Assembly: GCA_964599635.1 (NCBI GenBank)
Contig: CAZRGM010000005.1
Location: forward strand, 1-10,564
Length of the DNA: 10,564 nucleotides
Reading direction: 5' to 3'
DNA from: WJMT01 sp964599635
GTDB lineage: Bacteria; Acidobacteriota; Aminicenantia; Aminicenantales; Aminicenantaceae
The notes beneath the pieces are model-generated. The model made no database searches. It was not told the origin of the DNA and worked only from the letters and a program-made list of their open reading frames with translations. Of the stretch, positions 1 to 6,017 are shown piece by piece (the first letter of the stretch is position 1; each line of letters starts with the position of its first letter). A program made the position numbers and the translations under genes.

Positions 1-28
1 ATCGCCATTTTTTTATGAATAATTCAGG
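1..28. repeat. Right terminus of a dispersed inverted-repeat element, cut by the window edge
   Basis: Bases 1-28 are the reverse complement of 4531-4558 with one mismatch in 28. The shared end is an ATCGCCAT-T7 block joined to a TGAATAAT(T/C)CAGG tail. At 4530-4783 the same block forms the left end of a larger element, so the window probably opens on the last bases of another copy that extends upstream. The tail runs into the ribosome binding site of the first gene (AGGAG, 26-30), so the element end appears to supply part of that site. The repeat is seen directly; calling it an element end is inference. Confidence 0.6.
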
Positions 29-38
29 AGAAATTATC

Positions 39-506
39 ATGAACGCAAACCGAAAAGAATTAAAAATAGATCCCCACTCCTTTCAACTTGGAATGATCAA
101 CTGCTTTGTGGAAATAGTAGCCTGTGGGGTCAAGCAGCTTGCGGTGAGCCCCCCTCTCCGGCCTAAAGATTACGAAGCCATAAAACATTCATCAGAAATC
201 ATTGCGAATGCTTTTGGAGTCAAATCCTATCTGGAACAGTCCCTGATTGTGACCGACCTTCAGTCCGAAGAATTTACCCGGGGGAAGGTTTCTGTCCTTT
301 ATTATAAAGACGACGATGTTCTTAAATCTTACTTAAACTTAAAAAAGAAAAAAGCAAAATGGGTCAGAGAGGGAAAATACGACCAAAAAGCTAGAAAGCA
401 GATATCCCGGAAATTTATAGAGCTGTTGAGCTATCCAGAAAAAGTCATCGAAGAAAAACTCTCCCGGGAATCCCCCTCCTCCCCTTATATGCTGTCCAAT
501 GAGTGA
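39..506 (+). CDS. Conserved-looking protein of unknown function, upstream partner of a racemase gene
   Basis: This encodes a 155-residue soluble protein with no signal peptide or membrane segment. I chose ATG 39 because AGGAG (26-30) sits 8 bases upstream; an in-frame ATG at 15 has no such site and lies in repeat DNA. The N-terminal half (about residues 15-75) is hydrophobic and compact, with GMINCFVEIVACGVKQLAVSPP at 18-39, which looks like an alpha/beta core. The C-terminal half (about 97-145) is lysine/arginine-rich and probably helical. I recognise no catalytic motif. It ends one base before a 35-bp inverted repeat, and the racemase gene starts 47 bp downstream on the same strand, so the two are probably cotranscribed in this orientation. 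I have a memory of similar small proteins beside racemases in anaerobes but cannot confirm it. A role in the same pathway as the racemase is inference. Confidence 0.8.
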   Translation: MNANRKELKIDPHSFQLGMINCFVEIVACGVKQLAVSPPLRPKDYEAIKHSSEIIANAFGVKSYLEQSLIVTDLQSEEFTRGKVSVLYYKDDDVLKSYLNLKKKKAKWVREGKYDQKARKQISRKFIELLSYPEKVIEEKLSRESPSSPYMLSNE

Positions 507-541
507 AAAAACAGTAACACAATACCTTTTACCTATTTTTT
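507..541. repeat. Left copy of a perfect 35-bp inverted repeat flanking the racemase gene
   Basis: Bases 507-541 are the exact reverse complement of 1198-1232, 35 of 35. The match stops sharply at both ends: 506 with 1233 and 542 with 1197 do not pair. The repeat starts directly after the TGA of the upstream gene, and its inner edge touches the racemase ribosome binding site (AGGA, 542-545). It has no useful internal hairpin, so it is unlikely to be a terminator by itself. I see no clear target-site duplication outside the pair. Confidence 0.95.
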
Positions 542-553
542 AGGAAAATAATC

Positions 554-1210
554 ATGAAAATTTTTATCATTAATCCAAATAGCGATCTGGAAATGACAAT
601 GGCCATCCAAAAGACTGCTGATAATTTCAGTAGAGGCAAATTTGAAACCTTATGCCTACCCACACCTGGAGCTCCCCAATTCATTGAGACTTATGAGGAC
701 CAAAATAAGGCCGCATTCGGAATGACCAAGCTCGTCAAGGAAAATGAAGCTCAATATGATGCCTTTATTGTAGCCTGCCACTGTGACCCTAATCTTGAAA
801 TTCTTAAAGGGATCACAAAAAATCCAGTGGTGGGAATCGGGGAATCATCCATGAAGATTGCCTCTATGGTGGGCCAGAGTTTTTCCGTGATTCAGACTAG
901 TGAATCTTCCATATCTATTAAAGAAAAACTGGTGAAACAATATCATCTTGACCATTCACTGGCATCGATAAGAGCCCCGAGCAAAGAAATGGAAAATATG
1001 AGCGAAAATCAAAAATATCTTGAAACAGCCCGGATAGCGGTGGAGAAGGACGGAGCTGATATCATCGTGCTGGGATGTGCTGGAATGACTGGACTGGACC
1101 GGATGATTCAAAAAGAATTAAGAGTCCCTGTATTGGACGGAGTGGTGTGCGGGTTGATCATTGCCGCTGGTTTAATAAGCCTGGGTAACGCGGATAGAAA
1201 AAATAGGTAA
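554..1210 (+). CDS. Asp/Glu/hydantoin racemase family protein
   Basis: The 218-residue product has the normal length and layout of the aspartate/glutamate/hydantoin racemase superfamily, which uses two cysteines for cofactor-independent racemisation at an alpha carbon. The N-terminus reads KIFIINPNSDLEMT (2-15), typical of the hydantoin racemase branch. The first catalytic cysteine is C75 in VACHCDP, the second is C175 in VLGCAGM, and the VPVLDGV segment (191-197) follows as expected. GIGESSM (94-100) matches the helix after the first cysteine loop. The product is probably cytoplasmic. The start has AGGA (542-545) 8 bases upstream. Its substrate cannot be read from the sequence: hydantoins, amino acids, or a related dicarboxylate as in maleate isomerase or Asp/Glu racemase are all possible. 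No hydantoinase or carbamoylase gene is in the window. Oddly, the last three codons and the stop lie inside the right 35-bp inverted repeat. Confidence 0.88.
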   Translation: MKIFIINPNSDLEMTMAIQKTADNFSRGKFETLCLPTPGAPQFIETYEDQNKAAFGMTKLVKENEAQYDAFIVACHCDPNLEILKGITKNPVVGIGESSMKIASMVGQSFSVIQTSESSISIKEKLVKQYHLDHSLASIRAPSKEMENMSENQKYLETARIAVEKDGADIIVLGCAGMTGLDRMIQKELRVPVLDGVVCGLIIAAGLISLGNADRKNR

Positions 1211-1232
1211 AAGGTATTGTGTTACTGTTTTT
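1198..1232. repeat. Right copy of the perfect 35-bp inverted repeat
   Basis: This is the exact reverse complement of 507-541. It contains the final Lys-Asn-Arg codons and TAA of the racemase gene (1199-1210), then 22 bp of non-coding DNA. Because the left copy carries the same bases in the opposite sense, inversion of the segment between the repeats would regenerate an identical gene end. Its outer edge is 10 bp from the stop codon of the convergent endonuclease IV-like gene. Confidence 0.95.
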
Positions 1233-1245
1233 ATTACTGTTTTTA
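1222..1245. repeat. 12-bp tandem duplication at the edge of the inverted repeat
   Basis: TTACTGTTTTTA occurs twice head to tail (1222-1233 and 1234-1245). The first copy is mostly inside the right 35-bp repeat; the second contains the stop codon of the leftward endonuclease IV-like gene (TAA read from 1245-1243). The duplication may be a scar of a past rearrangement at this boundary, or simple slippage. Confidence 0.85.
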
Positions 1246-2130
1246 AGTGGAGTGGTAGAGATTTTTGAGCATGAGGGCGTCTTTTTCCTGAGTGGGGCTT
1301 TCTATAATGACCGTGCCCCCCACATCAAAATCCTTTAGAGCCTGGATCCATTCATCAAAGCGAAAATCTGATCGATCCAGCATAAGATGTCTGATCTCCC
1401 CTTTTCCCCCGTACATGATTCCGCTCACATGAATATGCATCTCCTTTAAAGCGTCCCCGCCCAGCTTGAGTTTGATTTTATTCAAAATCCTGTAGAAACT
1501 CAGGTAATCATTGTCTTTTCCGCAGCGAGCATGAAGGTGGGCAAAGTCAACGCAGGGCTTAAGCCCTTCTATCTGCTGACACAAAAAAAGAACTTCTTCC
1601 AGTGAGCCAAACTGCGAACTTTTCCCCATGGTTTCAGGCCTTAAAGCGACCGGATTTCTCTGAGAGCGAAGAATGGAAACCACTTCTTTAAGCCCTTCTT
1701 TGATGGTTTCAAAAGTCTCCTGAGGATTGCTCTGCCCGTAATATCCTGGATGAAACACCACACTTTGAGCCCCTAAATGCTGTGCGATGCGGGCTGAACG
1801 GAGAAGCCTTTCCTGGCTGGTCATCCTGATTCCCTGCCGTGGTGAGTTAAGGCTTACATAATAAGGGGCATGAACACTGAGAGCCACTTCCAATTTTTCA
1901 GCTTCGCTCCGGACCTCCCTTGCGAGATCCACTCCCATCTTTACTCCTTTGACAAACTCTATCTCCAGACAGTCCAGCCCTAATCGTTTGATCTCTCTCA
2001 AACCCTCCAGAGTGGATTTTTTAGAAGCTGATTGGGGAACCCCGGCCGTCCCAAAAAACAGCTTATTTTGAGAAGACATAAGAGGCCTTTCTTGAGGAAT
2101 TGAGATCTTCACTTCCGGTTTGAAGGGCAT
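1243..2130 (-). CDS. Endonuclease IV-like (AP endonuclease family 2) TIM-barrel protein
   Basis: The 295-residue product has the metal-ligand pattern of endonuclease IV, the zinc enzyme that cuts DNA at abasic sites. Likely ligands in order are H87 (SVHAPYY), H127 (VVFHPGYY), E166 (RPETMGK), D195 and H198 (CVDFAHLHAR), H232/H234 (MHIHVSG), H248 (IRHLML) and E277 (IIESP). RPETMGK corresponds to the ETxGK motif of true endonuclease IV, which favours nuclease over sugar isomerase, although the wider family includes isomerases. It opens with a divergent LFFGTAGVP (24-32) rather than the usual MKLGAHVS-type start, reminiscent of archaeal-type homologues. ATG 2130 is preferred because GAGGGG lies a few bases upstream; an internal ATG at 2079 with GAAAGG before it would give 278 residues. 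It converges on the racemase gene and ends 10 bp from its inverted repeat. No promoter is obvious. Confidence 0.85.
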   Translation of the reverse strand: MPFKPEVKISIPQERPLMSSQNKLFFGTAGVPQSASKKSTLEGLREIKRLGLDCLEIEFVKGVKMGVDLAREVRSEAEKLEVALSVHAPYYVSLNSPRQGIRMTSQERLLRSARIAQHLGAQSVVFHPGYYGQSNPQETFETIKEGLKEVVSILRSQRNPVALRPETMGKSSQFGSLEEVLFLCQQIEGLKPCVDFAHLHARCGKDNDYLSFYRILNKIKLKLGGDALKEMHIHVSGIMYGGKGEIRHLMLDRSDFRFDEWIQALKDFDVGGTVIIESPTQEKDALMLKNLYHST

Positions 2131-2538
2131 AAAAATCCCCTCTTTCGGCCTTTGTCTCTTTAATTTGATCCTTGCTCATAGGCAAAATCATTTGTAAGAC
2201 GTCCCTCTCTCTTAAAACAATTAATGTAATTTGGAAGCGGCTGAAGCGACTTTGAAGATTTAGCCTCTGGATGAGGCTTTTCGAGGGAATCCGGCGGAGC
2301 CGGACGCTGAGTATGTCTGACCCACGGACGGGGGAGCTGCGGAAGCGCCGAGAAAAACGAAGGAAAATGGCGTTAAAAACCTGAAGGAAGCAAAGCCATT
2401 TCCAAATTTCATTAAATTCACCATTTTCCATTCTCTATTCACCATCCTTCCCCATTTTAGGTTAATTTCTGTGATGGGTCAATGTCATGATGAAAACTTT
2501 TGATAACACCGGATATAATTTCCTTTTATGATTTTTTC
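2131..2538. other. Intergenic region with GC-rich hairpin stretch
   Basis: This divergent spacer has no convincing gene. Leftward open frames at 2431-2063 and 2445-2260 are arginine/serine-rich, lack good ribosome binding sites and overlap the endonuclease IV-like gene or each other, so I reject them. Between about 2262 and 2370 the composition turns GC-rich and hairpin-prone: AGCCTC/GAGGCT (2262-2267 with 2273-2278, followed by TTTT) and TCCGGC/GCCGGA around a 3-base loop (2290-2304). This patch differs from its AT-rich surroundings and looks like a dispersed intergenic repeat, but no second copy lies in the window. Confidence 0.45.
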
Positions 2539-2567
2539 TTGGATCTTTTCCAATGAAGCATTATACT
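2539..2567 (+). promoter_or_regulatory. Candidate promoter for the aldehyde dehydrogenase gene
   Basis: TTGGAT (2539-2544) and TATACT (2562-2567) are 17 bp apart. The -10 matches the sigma70 consensus at five of six positions; the -35 is weak. Transcription would start near 2574, about 50 bases before the start codon. A second possible -10 (TATAAT, 2514-2519) with a poor -35 lies upstream. Confidence 0.4.
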
Positions 2568-2586
2568 TTTTATTGAATATGAAGTG

Positions 2587-2606
2587 ACATTCAATGCATT
2601 GGATGT
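2587..2606. promoter_or_regulatory. Near-perfect 20-bp palindrome, candidate operator
   Basis: ACATTCAATGCATTGGATGT equals its own reverse complement except for one mismatched pair (2591 with 2602), with the perfect 10-bp core CAATGCATTG at 2592-2601. It lies just downstream of the expected transcription start and 9 bases before the AGGAGGG ribosome binding site. That position suits a dimeric repressor, or an RNA hairpin affecting translation. The symmetry is seen; the role is inferred. Confidence 0.45.
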
Positions 2607-2625
2607 AATTGTTTCAGGAGGGAAA

Positions 2626-4050
2626 ATGAAAGAATATAAATTACTGATCAATGGAAAATGGGAAGAGGGCGCTGAAAAACGTGAAATCAAATCTCCCTAC
2701 GATGGGCAAGCGGTGGCTAGAGTTCACTTCGCTGACAGAACCCAGGTGGGACAGGCTATAGAAAAAGCCCACAAGGCCTTTGAAAAGACAAAAAATTTAT
2801 CCAGCGGCGAACGAGCTGAAGCCCTTGAAAAAATATCAAATGAAATCAAAAAACGGGAACAAGAACTCGCTGAATCCATTGTCTTGGCTTCGGGAAAACC
2901 CATTAAATCGGCCCGGGTAGAAATTTCCAGAGCCGTGAATACCTTCAAAATCGCTGCAGAAGAGTCCAAACGGATAAACGGTGAGATTATCCCACTCGAC
3001 CTGACTCCTCAAAACGAAAAGCGCTGGGGATTTGTGAGGCGCTTCCCTATCGGAGTGATCGCGGGGATTACACCCTTTAACTTTCCGATTAATCTGGTGG
3101 CCCATAAGGTCGCTCCTGCTCTGGCATCAGGAAACACGTTCTTATCAAGACCGGCCTCACAGGTCTCTATGACCGATCTGATCCTGGCAGATATCATCAA
3201 AAACACAGACTATCCTCCAGGCGGATTCAATGCTGTGCCCTGCGGTCATAAAGCAGCCGATGCATTGATCGAAGATCATAAAGTTAAGATGATCACATTT
3301 ACAGGGAGTCCTGATGTTGGATGGGAGCTAAAGAAAAGAGCCCATAAAAAAATTGTGACTTTAGAACTAGGCGGAAATGCGGCTGTGGTGATCGAACCAG
3401 ACGCCAATCTGGATTATGCGCTTCCCCGGACTGTTCTGGGCGCGTATTCCTACTCCGGTCAAGTCTGCATTTCCATACAGCGCGTCTATGTGCATGAGAA
3501 AATCTATGATCGGTTCATGGCGGATTTTATAGACTCTGTAAAAAATCTTAGAATGGGCGACCCGATGAAGGAAATCACTGATATCGGTCCCATGATCAAT
3601 CTGGAAGCAGCCAAAAAAACAGAAGAATGGCTGGAAGAAGCCCTCAGCAGCGGGGCGCGCATTGTGTACGGGGGGAAGAGGGACGGCGTTTTCTTTGAGC
3701 CCACAGTGATCACAGAATGCAAACCCGATCTCCGAATATCCTGGCTGGAAGCCTTCGCTCCTGTGGCTGTGGTCTACAGATATAAAGATTTTGAGGAAGC
3801 TCTAGAAGGAGTCAATCATTCTGTATACGGACTTCAGGCTGGGGTGTTCACGAACGATCTGAATAAAGCCTTCCGCGCTTATGAAGTCCTGGATGTGGGG
3901 GGAGTGATTGTCAACGATATCCCCACTTTCCGTATCGACCATATGCCGTACGGGGGGATCAAAGAAAGCGGATTCGGGAGAGAGGGACTCAAATACGCCA
4001 TCGAAGAGATGACTGAAATAAAGCTGATGGCGCTGAACCTCAAGATATAA
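2626..4050 (+). CDS. NAD(P)-dependent aldehyde dehydrogenase
   Basis: The 474-residue product is a full-length aldehyde dehydrogenase, oxidising an aldehyde to its acid with NAD(P). Visible motifs are N152 in TPFNFP (oxyanion site), the nucleotide loop FTGSPDVG (225-232), the general base E247 in LELGGNA, the nucleophile C281 in GQVCIS, E375 in LEAFAPV (cofactor ribose contact), and the C-terminal PYGGIKESGFGREG (441-454). The usual Lys of the L-K-P-A motif is Arg (R175 in LSRPASQ). LEAFAPV in place of EE-F-GPV recalls the lactaldehyde/non-phosphorylating glyceraldehyde-3-phosphate and related archaeal-type branches, so substrate and NAD versus NADP preference stay open. ATG 2626 is the start because AGGAGGG (2616-2622) precedes it; an in-frame start at 2584 would lie inside the palindrome region. 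It appears to be a single-gene transcript, convergent with the next gene with a gap of only 15 bp. Confidence 0.92.
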   Translation: MKEYKLLINGKWEEGAEKREIKSPYDGQAVARVHFADRTQVGQAIEKAHKAFEKTKNLSSGERAEALEKISNEIKKREQELAESIVLASGKPIKSARVEISRAVNTFKIAAEESKRINGEIIPLDLTPQNEKRWGFVRRFPIGVIAGITPFNFPINLVAHKVAPALASGNTFLSRPASQVSMTDLILADIIKNTDYPPGGFNAVPCGHKAADALIEDHKVKMITFTGSPDVGWELKKRAHKKIVTLELGGNAAVVIEPDANLDYALPRTVLGAYSYSGQVCISIQRVYVHEKIYDRFMADFIDSVKNLRMGDPMKEITDIGPMINLEAAKKTEEWLEEALSSGARIVYGGKRDGVFFEPTVITECKPDLRISWLEAFAPVAVVYRYKDFEEALEGVNHSVYGLQAGVFTNDLNKAFRAYEVLDVGGVIVNDIPTFRIDHMPYGGIKESGFGREGLKYAIEEMTEIKLMALNLKI

Positions 4051-4065
4051 AGAGACAGCCTCTTC

Positions 4066-4470
4066 TTAAACCTTTTTTTCTTCATTGATAAGATGATCAA
4101 TAAAATCGGCGATTCGGATACTTTGATCATAAAAGTCTATAAAATCCCCCTCCCCAATGTGTCCCAACTCACGGATGATGACAAGATAGGACCTAAAAGT
4201 GACAAGAGATAACTGAGCATATCCAAGATGATTTAAGTAGTCTCTCTGATGTAAAGCCTGTTCGTTTCCCATAGCAATATGAGACATGATAGAAATTGTT
4301 GAATTCTTCAACGCATGTTTCAATTCTTTATCCAAATTCAAATGGCCGTTCGAAACCAGCCTGTGAATCTTGACTGAAAGGTCTCTTGCTTTTCTCCAGC
4401 ACTCAACACTTTTTTGACTTTTATTTCCATGAGTTTCCCTATGAATTTTTATATCTTTCCTATTTCCCAT
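4066..4470 (-). CDS. Four-helix-bundle protein, S23 (23S rRNA intervening sequence) family
   Basis: The 134-residue product fits the S23 four-helix-bundle family, first seen in intervening sequences of bacterial 23S rRNA but common as free-standing genes. After a basic 20-residue lead come WRKARDLSVKIHRLV (25-39, helix 1), a helix ending STISIMSHIAMGNEQA (57-72), LNHLGYAQLSLVTFRSYLVIIRELGHI (79-105), and a last helix to residue 128. The family motif SI--NIAEG is altered to SIMSHIAMG, so the usual Asn and Glu are replaced. ATG 4470 has GGGAG about 9 bases upstream; an in-frame ATG at 4512 has only a badly spaced site. The molecular role of free-standing members is unclear; relatives include the Avd accessory protein of diversity-generating retroelements, but no reverse transcriptase or template repeat is present here. 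No rRNA surrounds it. Confidence 0.75.
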   Translation of the reverse strand: MGNRKDIKIHRETHGNKSQKSVECWRKARDLSVKIHRLVSNGHLNLDKELKHALKNSTISIMSHIAMGNEQALHQRDYLNHLGYAQLSLVTFRSYLVIIRELGHIGEGDFIDFYDQSIRIADFIDHLINEEKKV

Positions 4471-4529
4471 ATTCTTATTCTCCCTTTGGTCCACCCTATG
4501 AACCATGCCCATGACTTCCCAGCTTATTT

Positions 4530-4783
4530 ACCTGGATTATTCATAAAAAAATGGCGATGTTTTCATAATTCATTTCGTTTAAGCGATTTACAAGACTTTT
4601 TCAAAAATAATGACTTGAACATTTTTCCTGTTTATATTTTTATTTTAATCGCCATTTTTTTACCTTTCCGGCGAGCCGCTCTCACGGCATCTGCTTCGTT
4701 ATAGGGCATTCGCAGTGAAAGACCACGACTTCATGCCCTATGCCTCGCATCTACAGTAAGCTCGAATCGTGAATAATCCAGGT
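4530..4783. repeat. MITE-like element with nested inverted repeats (copy A)
   Basis: This 254-bp non-coding element is bounded by a perfect 14-bp terminal inverted repeat, ACCTGGATTATTCA (4530-4543) and its complement (4770-4783). Inside the left end, 4544-4558 is a perfect 15-bp inverted match to 4648-4662, enclosing an 89-bp AT-rich stretch. The right part (4685-4776) is a core that recurs inverted at 9041-9132. The core holds a 9-bp hairpin, ATAGGGCAT (4701-4709) with ATGCCCTAT (4733-4741). There is no transposase; such elements are usually moved in trans. It fills most of the spacer between the four-helix-bundle gene and the fumarase promoter. Confidence 0.75.
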
Positions 4784-4925
4784 TAATTCATTCCATTCTC
4801 AAAAGACGGTGCCGCAGAAAAAAATTCTCATAAATCATAAACAGAGAAAGAAGTGAAGGGGATATTTTAGCTCAGCCGCTGATGGGGACACTTTTGCTTT
4901 GTTATCACACAGCTTCGGTTTTTAC

Positions 4926-4954
4926 TTGACAGTATTTTGATAGAATCATAAACT
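4926..4954 (+). promoter_or_regulatory. Promoter for the fumarase gene
   Basis: A consensus -35 TTGACA (4926-4931) is followed after 17 bp by TAAACT (4949-4954), four of six for a -10. It lies outside the repeat element, about 90 bp before the fumarase start, leaving an AT-rich leader of roughly 80 bases. It may also serve the downstream ferredoxin oxidoreductase operon by read-through. Confidence 0.55.
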
Positions 4955-5042
4955 GGTAATTCATGTCCGAAAAGTCAAAATACACGCAGATTAATATCAA
5001 TATTTTAATGAATCTTATTTATAATTGACCCGGAGGTATTAT

Positions 5043-5900
5043 ATGAAAACGATTAATCTTTCTGAAATCAAAGACAAGATTAAAGGCATTGTGCAAAAAG
5101 CCAACTTTGAACTTCAAGATGATGTCATGAAAATCATCAAAGATATGGGAGAAAAGGAAGAATCTCCTGCCGGGAAAGCTGTTTTCGAACAAATCAAACA
5201 AAATGCTCAAATCGCCAGAGACGAGAAGTTAGGCCTCTGTCAGGATACAGGACTGGCTGTCTTTCTTGTCGAACTGGGTGAGGATGTCCGCTTCAACAGG
5301 GATCAGGGGCTGGAAAGTCTGCGCGATGCCATCACTCAGGGTACCAGAGAAGGATATAAAGAAGGATATTTGAGAAAATCAGTGGTCGCCGATCCGATCC
5401 GCCGAAAAAACACCGGCGACAACACTCCGGCTTATATTCACTGGGAGCTGGATAAAGGAGATCATTTCAAAATCACCTTTATCGCTAAAGGAGGGGGCGC
5501 TGAAAATATGAGCCAGGTCAGGATGTTTGCTCCCGCTGCAGGAAAAGAAGGGATTGAAGATTTTGTGGTCGAAACCATAGAGACCGCAGGATCAAACCCC
5601 TGCCCTCCCACCATCGTGGGAGTCGGTCTGGGAGGAAATTTCGAATTCTCGGCATTATTAGCAAAAAAAGCTCTTCTGAGAAGGCCTGTGGGGACTCACA
5701 ATCCAGATCCATTTTACGCTGACATGGAAAAAAGACTGCTCGAAAGGATTAACAATCTTGGAATCGGCCCCCAGGGAATGGGGGGAAGGATCACCTCACT
5801 GGCTGTTCATGTCGAAGCTTTCCCCTGCCATATTGCTTCCATGCCCGCAGCTGTCAATGTTGAGTGTCACTCACACAGAGTGCTCTCCTTTGAACTATAA
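5043..5900 (+). CDS. Class I fumarate hydratase, alpha subunit (split type)
   Basis: The 285-residue product is the alpha (N-terminal) half of an iron-sulfur class I fumarase, which interconverts fumarate and malate; the L(+)-tartrate dehydratase alpha subunit is a close relative. Likely [4Fe-4S] ligands are C66 (GLCQDTG), C187 (SNPCPPT) and C275 (NVECHSHR). KGGGAENMSQ (149-158), VGVGLGGNFE (192-201) and PVGTHNPDP (215-223) are family signatures. The length matches stand-alone alpha subunits. ATG 5043 has GGAGGT (5032-5037) at good spacing; the in-frame ATG at 5025 is upstream of that site. The beta subunit that completes the active site, usually the next gene, is absent: the next gene, 117 bp on, is a ferredoxin. 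The open cluster implies sensitivity to oxygen. Fumarase versus tartrate dehydratase cannot be settled from this subunit alone; the context favours fumarase. Confidence 0.9.
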   Translation: MKTINLSEIKDKIKGIVQKANFELQDDVMKIIKDMGEKEESPAGKAVFEQIKQNAQIARDEKLGLCQDTGLAVFLVELGEDVRFNRDQGLESLRDAITQGTREGYKEGYLRKSVVADPIRRKNTGDNTPAYIHWELDKGDHFKITFIAKGGGAENMSQVRMFAPAAGKEGIEDFVVETIETAGSNPCPPTIVGVGLGGNFEFSALLAKKALLRRPVGTHNPDPFYADMEKRLLERINNLGIGPQGMGGRITSLAVHVEAFPCHIASMPAAVNVECHSHRVLSFEL

Positions 5901-6017
5901 AACCATTGAAATCTCATCGTGAATAGTCAATGGATAAAACATTGAATGGCTTTCATATTCATGGTTATATGATTTTTAGTCATCATCACATTCATAAATT
6001 TATTTTTGGAGGACATT
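5901..6017 (+). promoter_or_regulatory. Spacer with small hairpin and weak promoter-like sequence
   Basis: CCATTGA (5903-5909) pairs perfectly with TCAATGG (5927-5933) across a 17-base loop, directly after the fumarase stop; there is no T-run, so it is not a clear terminator. TTGAAT (5942-5947) and TATATG (5966-5971), 18 bp apart, could be a weak promoter for the ferredoxin operon. Both calls are tentative. Confidence 0.3.

Noticed and set aside
2063..2445. Leftward open frames of 122 and 61 codons upstream of the endonuclease IV-like gene
   Set aside because: They overlap that gene or each other in other frames, lack good ribosome binding sites, are Arg/Ser-rich, and read through a hairpin-rich repeat-like stretch.
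4050..4064. AAGAG/CTCTT hairpin between the convergent aldehyde dehydrogenase and four-helix-bundle genes
   Set aside because: The stem is only 5 bp and no T-run follows directly, so it is too weak to call a terminator even though the position is right.
4414..4704. Rightward 96-codon open frame across the four-helix-bundle gene start and element A
   Set aside because: It is antisense to a better-supported gene, low-complexity (Phe/Ile-rich), has no good start signal, and runs into a non-coding repeat.
4066..4783. A diversity-generating retroelement, suggested by the four-helix-bundle (Avd-like) protein and nearby repeats
   Set aside because: No reverse transcriptase, variable protein or template/variable repeat pair is present, and the repeats are non-coding inverted elements.
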